From Kiritimatiellia bacterium (lineage in GTDB: Bacteria; Verrucomicrobiota; Kiritimatiellia; CAIQIC01; Lenti-01), in contig JAFXQI010000015.1 in NCBI GenBank assembly GCA_017527155.1, positions 1 to 39,120 of the forward strand: 39,120 nt of DNA, given 5' to 3'. Every line of letters starts with the position of its first letter. Positions within the stretch are counted from its first letter, which is position 1. Both the position numbers and the translations under genes were made by a program. A model generated the notes under the pieces. That model was not told the origin of the DNA, did not search any database, and saw nothing but the letters and a program-made list of their open reading frames with translations. This document shows, piece after piece, positions 1-7,536 of this stretch.

Positions 1-155
1 TCCTTTGTTTTGATTCCACAAAGGAAGGCTACCACGGAGCCGCCATCCTTTCACCCGTTGAGTGAAGGGGGCGAGAAGGTTTTTCCCCCGTGTGCATGCG
101 CACCGGCGCTCGAATGAGTGGCTTGAACTGCTGTTTTTAGGTTAAAAAAGGCCGC

Positions 156-719
156 GTGTTTGCGGGGCCTGACCGCGAACATTGGGCACAAATCGCCTCC
201 ATCGCCGTTGCAGCGGGCAAGCGGCAGACTTCCGACATTGTCGCCGAATTCCACGGTGGACAATGTCTGGTCCACTTGGAACCCGTCGAGTACCATCGGT
301 TCGTTCGGGCATCCCATTACGAAGGGACGATTTCGGTCAATGACATCGAGCGCGGAGAATTCTACGCCGACCGTGAGGTGTCCAGAGCATTGCTCCATGC
401 CATCATCGGCAGCGAAAAACTGTCCGTGTGGAGGCGGTGGGACGAGAAGGAGGGGCGGGTGCGACCCGATTTCGTGATTGCCCTCCAGTCCCGGGGCGAA
501 CTCGCGAACATGTATGAAGACGGCCATTGGCCCGGTTGGAAAGAAGCCTGGCAGTCCGGTCTCGGATTCGGTCTTGTGAAAGTGGGAGAGTGGATTGGCG
601 CTTCGACCGAATCATTTCCCTCCGACATCTTTGCGGCGATTGCCATTGTCCTGTCATTCCCACAGACGCCGTTCGGCTGGATATTCCAGGACCCAAGGCA
701 GGATGGAACAACATCGTGA
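156..719 (+). CDS. Hypothetical protein, 187 aa
   Basis: I do not recognise this protein. It begins at a GTG, because an in-frame TAG lies at 138-140 and no ATG or TTG intervenes. The Shine-Dalgarno signal is weak (an A-rich run, then GGC). The protein is soluble-looking, rich in Trp and aromatic residues, with mixed charged segments such as YHRFVRASHYEGT and SVWRRWDEKEG, which looks like genuine coding rather than a shadow frame. Its C-terminal third has a hydrophobic stretch (FAAIAIVLSFPQ). No signal peptide or catalytic motif is evident. Base composition is less GC-biased than the operon that follows, so it may have a different history. It is isolated: the left side is cut by the window and the right side is repeat DNA. 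A competing minus-strand frame at 51-527 looks like the shadow. Confidence 0.55.
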   Translation: MFAGPDREHWAQIASIAVAAGKRQTSDIVAEFHGGQCLVHLEPVEYHRFVRASHYEGTISVNDIERGEFYADREVSRALLHAIIGSEKLSVWRRWDEKEGRVRPDFVIALQSRGELANMYEDGHWPGWKEAWQSGLGFGLVKVGEWIGASTESFPSDIFAAIAIVLSFPQTPFGWIFQDPRQDGTTS

Positions 720-1080
720 CCTCCCCCTAACCGCCCTTTCGCTTCTCCACCCGTTATCCAATCGCGGGGATTCTTCAACTTTTCAACCTTTTAACTTTTC
801 AACCTTTCAACCTTTCAACCGCGCCGCAGGCGCGGGCGCACCGTTTTCAACACAAAGAACACAAAGCGAACACAAAGAACACAAGGTCCTTCCATCTCGC
901 GTCTTTGTGTTCTTTGCGTCCACCCCTTTGCGTTCTTTGCGTTTTCCTCTTGCGATTCCCTTGCGCTCCCCTTGCGCCGAAAATTTTTTCCAATCATTGG
1001 AAAACTGCCGAAAAATTTTTCCAATCATTGGAAAAATCGGGGCGTTTTTTCCAACCATTGGAAAGTTTTTTTCCAATCAT
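720..1080. repeat. Intergenic simple repeats and palindrome cluster
   Basis: This stretch has no convincing gene. From about 774 to 822 there is a degenerate repeat of CTTTTCAAC/CTTTCAACC words. From about 848 to 945 there are repeats built of ACACAAAGAAC and their complement TTCTTTGCG. From 986 to 1083 there are four 15-19 bp palindromes of the form TTTTCCAATCATTGG, at 986-1004, 1017-1035, 1047-1064 and 1069-1083. Apparent reading frames here translate to repetitive peptides such as FPMIGK and FSNDWK and are artefacts of the palindromes. Confidence 0.8.
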
Positions 1081-1083
1081 TGG
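986..1083. repeat. Cluster of four CCAATCATTGG palindromes
   Basis: Three full copies and one half-truncated copy of TTTTCCAATCATTGGAAAA, one with CCAACCATTGG at its centre. Spacers are 10-14 bp and differ in sequence. The last copy runs directly into the terminal repeat of the 260-bp element at 1081. A second cluster of the same family lies at 32929-33082. Confidence 0.85.
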
Positions 1084-1340
1084 AGTTGTCAGGTGAAAAC
1101 CTTGCGATTTCCCATGTGCAAGGATGGGTAGGGCGGGCAGTCCCTGCCCGCCGGTGTCCGTCATACCGGAGGACGACGCCGGAAATGTGCGGACGCATGT
1201 TTCCCCAAGTCCCGGTTGAATTGCATCCGCATCACCCATGGCATTCGCTTGCACGTTCCGGTTTCCGGCGGCGAGGGGACTCGCCGCCCTACCCGGCTTT
1301 GCACGAACGAAAACACAAGTTCTTCGCCTGACAACTCCAT
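1081..1340. mobile_element. MITE-like 260-bp element, copy 1
   Basis: A non-coding element bounded by inverted repeats. The left end begins TGGAGTTGTCAGGTGAAAAC and the right end, read on the other strand, begins TGGAGTTGTCAGGCGAAGAA. The match continues imperfectly for about 55 bp to a shared GGGTAGGG. Inside are two perfect-looking hairpins, GGCGGGCAGTCCCTGCCCGCC-like and CGGCGGCGAGGGGACTCGCCGCC-like. A second full copy lies inverted at 26539-26797. Size, terminal repeats and lack of coding capacity fit a miniature inverted-repeat element. No transposase to mobilise it is recognised in the window, and no target duplication was established. Confidence 0.7.
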
Positions 1341-1445
1341 TGGAAAACTCCGGGTGGGGCGGGGAGGCAGCGGATTGTGCAAAATCCGGGCGGGGCGGGG
1401 CGATAAATCCTTGCATTGGATGCGCCAGGCGTGCATCATGCGGGC

Positions 1446-3434
1446 ATGAAGATTTTGATTCGGCCATTTTCCCCCATGCGCTCTTTCGCCGCGGCGGCGC
1501 TGCTCGGCCTCGCGGCGGCCTCCGCCGCGCGCGCGGAACCGGCGGACGCGGTCTGGCCGGACCTGCCGGTAACCCTCGCGCCCTCCTCGCTCTGCACGTC
1601 GAACGACGCGGCGGTATGGGGACTCTGGGCCGCCAGGCAGGTATCGACCAACGTCGCCACACCGCCCGCCGAACTCGGCGACAGCTGGGATGACCATACC
1701 TCCTCGCTGTCCCCCTTCCACGTCCTCCGCCTCGCCGCACCCGCACCCGCCACGGACGCCGGTGGCGCCCCGCCGCAAGGCCCCGTACGGGCCGTGTTCG
1801 AGGTCTTCCGCGTGGCAATCGGGGACTTGGACCACCCCCGCACCGATGGCGGCGCCATCAAAAACCCCGTACCCGCCGACTACCTCCCCGCCCCCGTACG
1901 CCCCCTCGGCGCGCCCGTGCTGACCGAAACGCGCGACCTGCCGGGGCCCCTTCCCTGCGACCTGCCGGTACCCCCGTCGGTGGCCCGGGCCGTGACGGAC
2001 CACCGCTGGGCCGGCTACTGTTGTTTCATCCGCCTCAACCTCGTCTCCGGCCCCCACGACTCGCAACAAATCTGCTCGGTGATGCTCCCTCCCTTCAGAG
2101 GCCGCCGCGGCGACACCCTGCTCGTCTCGCGCGACCTCGCGCTGGAGTCCTGGAAAAAACTGTCATCGAAAAAGTGCGCCGCGATACCCTTCGATGTCCT
2201 TCCGCCGCCGGACCTCCTCTCCGAAGTACCCGCGCTGACGCTCTCCTCGAACGCCCAGGCGGCCATCCTCTCCGATGAAGGTCTCCCCTCGCTCCGCCGC
2301 CTCCTGCTGGCCGCCGTGCCCATCGATCTGGAAGGCGCGACGAACCGCACCGTCGACATCCCCGGCGTCTCCCGCCACTCCCAGTTCCTGCGCACCCCCT
2401 GGCAAACTTCTGCGCGCCACGTCAACGTCTCCCTCTCCATGCTTCCCATGGAGGACCCCCTCAACGCGACCAACCGCCCGCCCGCCCTGCGCGTGCCGTC
2501 CCCCTTCGCGGCGGTATCCGTGCGCTGGTTCGCCTGGTCGCTGGCGGCCTTCCTCGCGTACCTGCTCGCGATCGTGCTCCTTCTCGTCCGCTGGTTCCGC
2601 CGCCCCCCGCAGGACCGCTCCGGACTCTGGCTCGCCGTGCCCGCGGCGTCGGTCCTGCTGGCCGTGCTGATCCAGCTGAGCGGGTACCTCCTCCTGCCCC
2701 GCGGCGCGCGCGCGGTCACCCGCAACCTGCGCATCGGCTGCGCCACGTTCCCGGAAGAGTTCTGCGTGTCCGCGACCCGCTTCCTCCACTTCCGCCCCGC
2801 CTGGACCGAGTTCCGCTACCCCTCCCCCGCCGCCGTCGTCCGCCACGGCGAACTCCCCGGCCCCTCCCGCTACATCCGCCAGGGCGCCGCCCCCGACGGC
2901 ACCGGCACCGTCGTCACCATCCCCCCCGCGACCGCCGGCCACCCGCAGCAGATCCAGGCCACCTGGTACGAACCCGCGAACTGCCCCCTCGCCCTGCACC
3001 CGCAACCGGCCGCGCTCGCGGCGTCCGCCCCCGCCCCCGCCGACGGCAACCCCTTCGGGAGCAACGCCTGGTACGCCGCCGCGTGCGCCTCCCGCGCCAT
3101 CGTGCCCGAACGCGACCTCGACGGCCTCTGGGTGCACATCGGCGGGCGCTGGTACGACCTCGGCCCCGTGCGCGCCGGCGTGCCCGTCGCTCCCGACCCC
3201 GCGGCCTGGGCCGACCTCGACATCGGCTTCGACCCGTATGCCACCTTCCCCTCCGGCGACTCCTGCAAATGCGGCAAGGACGACAGCCCGGAATTCCGCT
3301 ACGAATACCCGCCTGCCGACGCCCCGTGGGTCACCGTCGCCCTCGACACCCACACCCCGCCCGATGCCGGCCCCCTCGGCATCCCGCCCGAAAACCAAAT
3401 CACCCAAACCCTCTGGATCACCGAATGGCCATGA
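1446..3434 (+). CDS. Exported membrane-anchored protein of unknown function, 662 aa
   Basis: First gene of a six-gene ABC transport operon. The ATG at 1446 gives a typical N-terminus (MKILIRPF, then a hydrophobic run ending AAASAARA), consistent with a signal peptide cut before EPADAV; the ATG at 1476 is an alternative start. A large Pro/Ala-rich domain (about residues 30-355) follows, then two membrane segments (about 361-382 and 394-417), then a second extracytoplasmic domain of about 240 residues. The C-terminal part contains a CKC motif (GDSCKCGKDD). I recognise no family. Its TGA overlaps the start of the ATPase gene, so the products are probably made together and it may be an accessory subunit or client of that transporter. 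The role is inferred from context only. Confidence 0.75.
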   Translation: MKILIRPFSPMRSFAAAALLGLAAASAARAEPADAVWPDLPVTLAPSSLCTSNDAAVWGLWAARQVSTNVATPPAELGDSWDDHTSSLSPFHVLRLAAPAPATDAGGAPPQGPVRAVFEVFRVAIGDLDHPRTDGGAIKNPVPADYLPAPVRPLGAPVLTETRDLPGPLPCDLPVPPSVARAVTDHRWAGYCCFIRLNLVSGPHDSQQICSVMLPPFRGRRGDTLLVSRDLALESWKKLSSKKCAAIPFDVLPPPDLLSEVPALTLSSNAQAAILSDEGLPSLRRLLLAAVPIDLEGATNRTVDIPGVSRHSQFLRTPWQTSARHVNVSLSMLPMEDPLNATNRPPALRVPSPFAAVSVRWFAWSLAAFLAYLLAIVLLLVRWFRRPPQDRSGLWLAVPAASVLLAVLIQLSGYLLLPRGARAVTRNLRIGCATFPEEFCVSATRFLHFRPAWTEFRYPSPAAVVRHGELPGPSRYIRQGAAPDGTGTVVTIPPATAGHPQQIQATWYEPANCPLALHPQPAALAASAPAPADGNPFGSNAWYAAACASRAIVPERDLDGLWVHIGGRWYDLGPVRAGVPVAPDPAAWADLDIGFDPYATFPSGDSCKCGKDDSPEFRYEYPPADAPWVTVALDTHTPPDAGPLGIPPENQITQTLWITEWP

Positions 3435-4432
3435 CCCCTCCCGCCCCATCCCCCGCGCCCGCCTCCGCCGCGCCCCCCGCCCTGACCGTCATCGGCGTCA
3501 CCATGCGCTTCCCGCGCACCTCCGCGCCCGCCCTCGACGACCTCAGCCTCCAAGTCCCCGCCGGACAGATCTTCGGCCTGGTGGGCCCCAACGGCGCCGG
3601 CAAATCCACCCTACTGCGCGTCATCGCGGGGCTCCTGCCGCCGACCTCCGGCACCGTGCGCGTGCACGGAACCGACATCACCGGTGCCCCCGCGCGCGCC
3701 GCGCACCTCGCCGGCCTCATGCCCGACCCCCTGGGCGTCTACTCCGACCTCTCCGCCGCCGAATACCTCCGCTTCTTCGCCCGCCTCTTCCGGGCCCCCC
3801 GCGGGCGTACCGACGAAGTCATCGCCACCCTCGGCCTCGGCCCCTGGCTCGACCGCGAAGTCGAGACCCTGTCCGCCGGCTGGCAGCGCCGCCTCGCCCT
3901 CGGCCGAACCCTCCTCTCCGGCGCGCCCCTCCTCCTCCTCGACGAACCCGCCGCCGGCCTCGACGTCGCCGCCCGCGCCGACCTCCTCCAGACCATCCGC
4001 ACCCTCGCCGCCGCCGGACGCACCCTCGTCGTCTCCTCCCACATCCTCCCCGAACTGCGGAGCATCGCCGACCGCCTGGCCATCCTCGACCGCGGCCGCT
4101 GGCACCCCCTGCGCCCCGGCCTCGACTCCTTCAGCGAAGCCGACCTCGCCACCGCCGACTGGCACCTCCGCTTCCCCGCCCCCTCCGACGCCGACCGCGC
4201 CGCCCCGCTCCTCCCCGCCCCCGTCCACCGTGACGCCCCCGACCTGCTCCGCTTCACCCCCGCCGACCCCGCCCGCCCCTCCGACGCCCTATCCCCCCTC
4301 CTCGCCGCCTCCATCCCCATCCTCGAATTCCGCCGCGCCGAAACCGACATCGACCGCCTCGTCCTCTCCGTCTTCCGTGAAACCGCCCCCCCCCCCGCCG
4401 TCCCCCCGCCTCTCCCGAAAGGCCACCCATGA
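3431..4432 (+). CDS. ABC transporter ATP-binding protein (ABC-2 type)
   Basis: Cytoplasmic ATPase that should drive the ABC-2 permease encoded at 6114. Visible motifs are Walker A GPNGAGKST (about residues 52-60), signature LSAGWQRR (about 146), Walker B LLLLDEP with D-loop AAGLD (about 165), and the switch histidine in SSHI (about 200). The signature has Trp where LSGGQ usually has Gln, as in many export-type members. About 18 Pro/Ala-rich residues precede the fold and about 110 residues follow it, a length typical of drug or polymer exporters. ATG 3431 overlaps the upstream stop as ATGA; an in-frame ATG at 3425 is the alternative. The reading frame remains open far upstream, but that part is shadow of the previous gene. 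The substrate is unknown. Confidence 0.93.
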   Translation: MTPPAPSPAPASAAPPALTVIGVTMRFPRTSAPALDDLSLQVPAGQIFGLVGPNGAGKSTLLRVIAGLLPPTSGTVRVHGTDITGAPARAAHLAGLMPDPLGVYSDLSAAEYLRFFARLFRAPRGRTDEVIATLGLGPWLDREVETLSAGWQRRLALGRTLLSGAPLLLLDEPAAGLDVAARADLLQTIRTLAAAGRTLVVSSHILPELRSIADRLAILDRGRWHPLRPGLDSFSEADLATADWHLRFPAPSDADRAAPLLPAPVHRDAPDLLRFTPADPARPSDALSPLLAASIPILEFRRAETDIDRLVLSVFRETAPPPAVPPPLPKGHP

Positions 4433-4860
4433 AACACCTCTTTCCCCTCTTCCTCCCACTGGCCTTGCTCGCATCCGCAAGCGCCCAGATTCCGCAAAGC
4501 CCCGGGAACCCACCTGTCACGCGGCTGTATTATGGCACCAATGCCCATTCGCGGATTTCCTTCCATTCCTACATGGCATGCCGCCGTCCCCCGGACAACG
4601 AGTTCGGGCACGGGCATTTCCGCGTCGGGCCTGGCGACACGATTGTTTTCGAAAACGGCGCCTGCCTGGAAATCGGGGAAACATCGTTTTCGTACAACGG
4701 CGAAACAACCGACTACACGAAAAGCAATTATGTGATCGGTCCGACGAACATCCATCCCGGTTACTTCATCAATTTCGAAATCCCCTGCCGGGAAGCGTCC
4801 CAACACGCCGATCCTCCCCTCCCTCCCCAGGAGCAGCCCCTCCCCGCAAGCCACCCGTGA
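4429..4860 (+). CDS. Small exported protein, 143 aa
   Basis: The start overlaps the ATPase stop (ATGA). The first 20 residues (MKHLFPLFLPLALLASASA) form a clear signal peptide, probably cleaved before QIPQS. The mature part of about 120 residues contains three cysteines and short beta-like segments (FRVGPGDTIVFENGACLEIGE), then a Pro-rich tail. GC content is lower than in the flanking genes. I recognise no family. Its position between the ATPase and permease suggests a periplasmic or surface partner of the transporter. Confidence 0.72.
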   Translation: MKHLFPLFLPLALLASASAQIPQSPGNPPVTRLYYGTNAHSRISFHSYMACRRPPDNEFGHGHFRVGPGDTIVFENGACLEIGETSFSYNGETTDYTKSNYVIGPTNIHPGYFINFEIPCREASQHADPPLPPQEQPLPASHP

Positions 4861-5321
4861 ACCTGACCCTGCCAACCCCCAAGCCCACCGAGGCCGTCCT
4901 CCGAATCCTCCGCGCCAACACCTCCGCGCGGCCTCCCTCCCTCTGGTTTCCCTCGAATGTCAAAGAATGTTTCCACGGCACCATCACCGGCAACACATTC
5001 CGCCTCCAGCGGAACATCCACTACCGCAATTCCTTCCTCCCCGTCATCCGCGGACGCGTGGCCCCCACGGAATCCGGCTCGGAAATCCACCTGGAAATGG
5101 GCATCCATCCATTGGTCAAAGCCTTTCTGGCGGTTTGGTTCGCCTTCGTTGTCCTCGCCTGCCTGGCGACTCTCTTCGGCACCATCGCAGGCGCCCCCAT
5201 CCCCCTCCCGGTACTCTTCGGCACCTGGGGAATGCTCCTTTTCGGCATCCTCCTGGCCGTCGTCCCCTTCCGAATCGAAGCCAAAAAAGCCAAGGGAAAA
5301 CTGGAATCCCTCCTCCGATGA
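4857..5321 (+). CDS. Two-TM membrane protein of unknown function, 154 aa
   Basis: GTG at 4857 overlaps the preceding stop as GTGA and is the only start consistent with the operon's coupling pattern. Residues 1-80 form a soluble domain (CFHGTITGNTFRLQRNIHYRNSF), followed by two membrane helices (about 85-105 and 115-138) and a basic tail (RIEAKKAKGKLESLLR). The pattern of a short domain with an FxGxIxGxxFxLxRxIxYRNSFLP-like core followed by two helices resembles a family of small uncharacterised bacterial membrane proteins, from memory. The function is unknown. An in-frame upstream extension exists, but it runs through the ATPase gene and is not used. Confidence 0.75.
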   Translation: MNLTLPTPKPTEAVLRILRANTSARPPSLWFPSNVKECFHGTITGNTFRLQRNIHYRNSFLPVIRGRVAPTESGSEIHLEMGIHPLVKAFLAVWFAFVVLACLATLFGTIAGAPIPLPVLFGTWGMLLFGILLAVVPFRIEAKKAKGKLESLLR

Positions 5322-6103
5322 ACCTTCCTTTCCACACCCCTTTGCCTTTCTTTGTGTCCTTTGTGCCCTTTGCGGCCAACAAATCCCCCGTGCCCTCCCA
5401 CCCCCCAACATCCCCCTTCCCCCCTTTCAAATCTGAAATTTTGAATTTCAAATTCCTCCTCTCCCTCGCCCTCCTCGTTCTCCACCTCCCGCTCCCCGCA
5501 GCCGCCGAGGACGCCCCTGGCACCGCCACCTTCCGCGACCCCATCCTCGGCATCACCTTCGAACACTCCCCCGACTTCGACCCCATCCAATTCACTCCCC
5601 CCGAATTCTCCTACGACCTGGCCGCCTCCATGCGGTCGATGGGCATCGACTGGCACCTCGTCGGCCTGGTCGAAAAACGCTTTGCCCAAAACCTCGATCC
5701 TGAGACCGTCCGCTCCGGCCAAGTCCCCGCCATCCTCCTCGACCGCCAACCCGCCATCCCCCCCACCGACGACGACCCCGGCGGCCTGCTGGAAGCCTGC
5801 ATCTCCGGCCACTCCCCCCAGCGCATCGGTACCCTCGACGCCTACGAACTCCCCGCCTACCCCGGTCCCTACGGCGAAGAAGCCTTTTGCTGGGTCGTCC
5901 ACCTCCCCGCCACCCGGCGCGAACTCCCTCCCGAGGAAGGCATGACCGAGCCCCTCAGCGTCTCCATCCCCGAAGGCTGGCTGCTCATCTCGGCCCCGCG
6001 CTTCCACGAGCCGGACGACGACGCCCCCTCCGACGCTCCCCGCCGCCCCACCCACTACGACCGTGAAATCCGCCACATCCTCGAAACCCTCACCCCCCTG
6101 TGA
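5318..6103 (+). CDS. Exported protein of unknown function, 261 aa, with repeat-derived N-terminus
   Basis: ATG 5318 overlaps the previous stop (ATGA). The first ~45 residues are odd. They are encoded by TTTCTTTGTGTCCTTTGTG-like simple repeats and by an AT-rich stretch (about 5430-5455) unlike the rest of the operon. A good signal peptide (FKFLLSLALLVLHLPLPAAA) starts only after that, so translation may begin later, for example at the TTG near 5440. The mature domain (EDAPGTATFRDPILGITFEHSPDF) has about 200 residues, many Pro and acidic residues, one internal Cys pair and no recognised family. It is probably periplasmic or surface-exposed and linked to the transporter by context. It ends 10 bp before the permease start. 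Confidence 0.7.
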   Translation: MNLPFHTPLPFFVSFVPFAANKSPVPSHPPTSPFPPFKSEILNFKFLLSLALLVLHLPLPAAAEDAPGTATFRDPILGITFEHSPDFDPIQFTPPEFSYDLAASMRSMGIDWHLVGLVEKRFAQNLDPETVRSGQVPAILLDRQPAIPPTDDDPGGLLEACISGHSPQRIGTLDAYELPAYPGPYGEEAFCWVVHLPATRRELPPEEGMTEPLSVSIPEGWLLISAPRFHEPDDDAPSDAPRRPTHYDREIRHILETLTPL

Positions 6104-6113
6104 GACTTGCCCC

Positions 6114-6941
6114 ATGATCCACCTCGAAAACCTCCATCCCATCCTCTACCTCGACCTCCGCCAACGCCAGCGCCAGCGCTCCCTCCTCGTGCTGGCCCTC
6201 CTTGCGCTGGCCCTGCCGGCGCTCGTCATCCTGCTGGGGACCTTCATCGACTTCAGCTTCGCCGACCTCGCCCGCTGGTCCCCCGACACCCGCGGCGACG
6301 CCCTCTTCTACATCACCTTCGGCTTCCAGGCCGCGATTCTCCTCGTACTGGCGCCGCTGGGCGCCGCCGACCGCATCTCCCGCGAGCGCGAACAGCGCAC
6401 CCTGACCGCCCTGATGAACTCCCCGGCCACCGCCGGCTCCATCCTGTGGGGCAAACTCCTCGGCGCGTGGGCCTTCGACGCGTGGCTCTGGACCCTGACC
6501 CTCCCCATCCCGGCGATCGGCTCCATGTGGGGCGGGATCCCGTTCGCCCGCTGCCTCTTCCACTCCGCGACCCTCCTCCTGGCGGGGCTGCTGCTGTCGA
6601 CCGTCGCGATCGCGTGCTCCGCCTGTTCCGGCCGGACCCTGCACGCCTACCTCCGGCTGGGGGCGGTGTACCTCGTCTGGTTCCTCCTCTGCCCCGTCCT
6701 GATGGGGATCCTGAAGACCACCCCCGACTCCGCGAACCTCGGCGCCCGCGTGGTCTCCTTCCTGCTCCTCGCCCACAACCCCTTCGCCCCGGCGATCTAC
6801 CTCCTCCTCACCTGGAACCTCCCCACGTCCCTCCTCTTCCCCTACAACGCCGCTTTCCTCCCCCTCGCCGCCCTCCTCTGGCTCCTGATTCTCCTCCCCA
6901 TCCTCCGCCGCTCCCTCCGCGCGCTCCGGTCGCTGATCTGA
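6114..6941 (+). CDS. ABC-2 type transporter permease
   Basis: Integral membrane protein of 275 aa with about six hydrophobic helices, the first at residues 24-44. A cytoplasmic-loop segment ADRISREREQRTLTALMNSP, just after the second helix, is the hallmark of ABC-2 permeases (xxIaxExexgTlexLxxxP). It is the membrane partner of the ATPase at 3431 and closes the operon. ATG 6114 follows the upstream stop by 10 bp. A single permease gene suggests a homodimer. The substrate cannot be read from the sequence. A hairpin repeat begins 2 bp after the stop and could act as an end-of-operon signal. Confidence 0.9.
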   Translation: MIHLENLHPILYLDLRQRQRQRSLLVLALLALALPALVILLGTFIDFSFADLARWSPDTRGDALFYITFGFQAAILLVLAPLGAADRISREREQRTLTALMNSPATAGSILWGKLLGAWAFDAWLWTLTLPIPAIGSMWGGIPFARCLFHSATLLLAGLLLSTVAIACSACSGRTLHAYLRLGAVYLVWFLLCPVLMGILKTTPDSANLGARVVSFLLLAHNPFAPAIYLLLTWNLPTSLLFPYNAAFLPLAALLWLLILLPILRRSLRALRSLI

Positions 6942-6942
6942 C

Positions 6943-7104
6943 GGACGCGCGGAAGCGCGTCCCTCCCCCTGGGGCGGGGCGGTCGCGTTCCGGTCGCAAG
7001 CCGACGGCGAGGGCGTGGGTGGGGTCGTCCGGGGAATGCGCGAAGCGCCCGGGAGGGTCGCGCTTCTGCGCGACCTGTCGTCGAGGACGCGCGGAAGCGC
7101 GTCC
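6943..7104. repeat. Hairpin repeat unit (1.5 copies) after the ABC operon
   Basis: Two copies of GGACGCGCGGAAGCGCGTCC, at 6943-6962 and 7085-7104, flank a third hairpin of the GGTCGCGCTTCTGCGCGACC type. The order and the CGCGAAGCGCCCGGGAGGG link are the same as in the 122-bp tandem array at 10839. Each hairpin has an 8-bp GC-rich stem and a GGAA-type loop. It lacks a following T-run, so it is not a standard intrinsic terminator. Confidence 0.8.
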
Positions 7105-7196
7105 CTCCCCCTGGGGCGGGGAATCAGGGAGAAGGGTAGGGGAGGGGCGCCATGCGACGCGACCGGCGGCCCAGCCGCTGCCCCGGGAGAACCGGC

Positions 7197-7334
7197 TCAG
7201 AGCTTGATGGACCAGTGTTCGTGGAAGTGCGCGATGGCGCATGCCGCCGCGAAGCTCAGCGCCGCGAACCCATACGGATGCCAACGGGCGCCGGCCAGCA
7301 GCAACAGCAGCAGAAGGATGTACGCGACAGCCAT
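7197..7334 (-). CDS. Possible small membrane protein, 45 aa
   Basis: A short open frame starting MAVAYILLLLLLLAGA and ending HFHEHWSIKL. It has two hydrophobic segments (about residues 3-15 and 22-36) joined by RWHPYG, and a His-rich end (AHFHEH). GCGGAG lies a few bases before the ATG and could bind the ribosome. The hydrophobic pattern and sensible ends favour a real gene, but the leucine run is partly a CTG/TTG repeat and nothing flanks it on the same strand. I know no family for it. It lies opposite the intergenic DNA before parA. Confidence 0.4.
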   Translation of the reverse strand: MAVAYILLLLLLLAGARWHPYGFAALSFAAACAIAHFHEHWSIKL

Positions 7335-7466
7335 GGCTCCGCAAAAACCACCGTCCCGAGGATTCCCTCAGCCGCCGCTCCCGGTCCCCCTTTGTCCCCC
7401 TGACTGCGCCCACCCCAGTGGCATTTGCTTTGGCAAGCGGCGGCCTGGATTCCCGCCGTCCCGGGC

Positions 7467-7495
7467 TTGCCGACCCGCCGCTCCCGGCGTATAAC
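7467..7495 (+). promoter_or_regulatory. Sigma-70 type promoter for the parA operon
   Basis: A -35 TTGCCG (7467-7472) and a -10 TATAAC (7490-7495) are separated by exactly 17 bp. Transcription would start near 7502, about 35 bp before the parA start codon. It is followed by an AGGAG ribosome site just ahead of ATG 7537. Confidence 0.65.
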
Positions 7496-7536
7496 TCCCG
7501 CAACGTCAACAACCCTTTTCCGACAGGAGCCCATCC

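Noticed and set aside
1-117. Short plus-strand open frame at the left edge
   Set aside because: Only 38 codons without a start in view. It could be the end of an upstream gene, but nothing supports that.
51-527. Minus-strand frame of 158 codons
   Set aside because: It overlaps the better plus-strand frame 156-719, and its translation is less protein-like.
807-1076. Minus-strand frame with FPMIGK repeats
   Set aside because: It is produced by the CCAATCATTGG palindromes; the same peptides appear in three frames.
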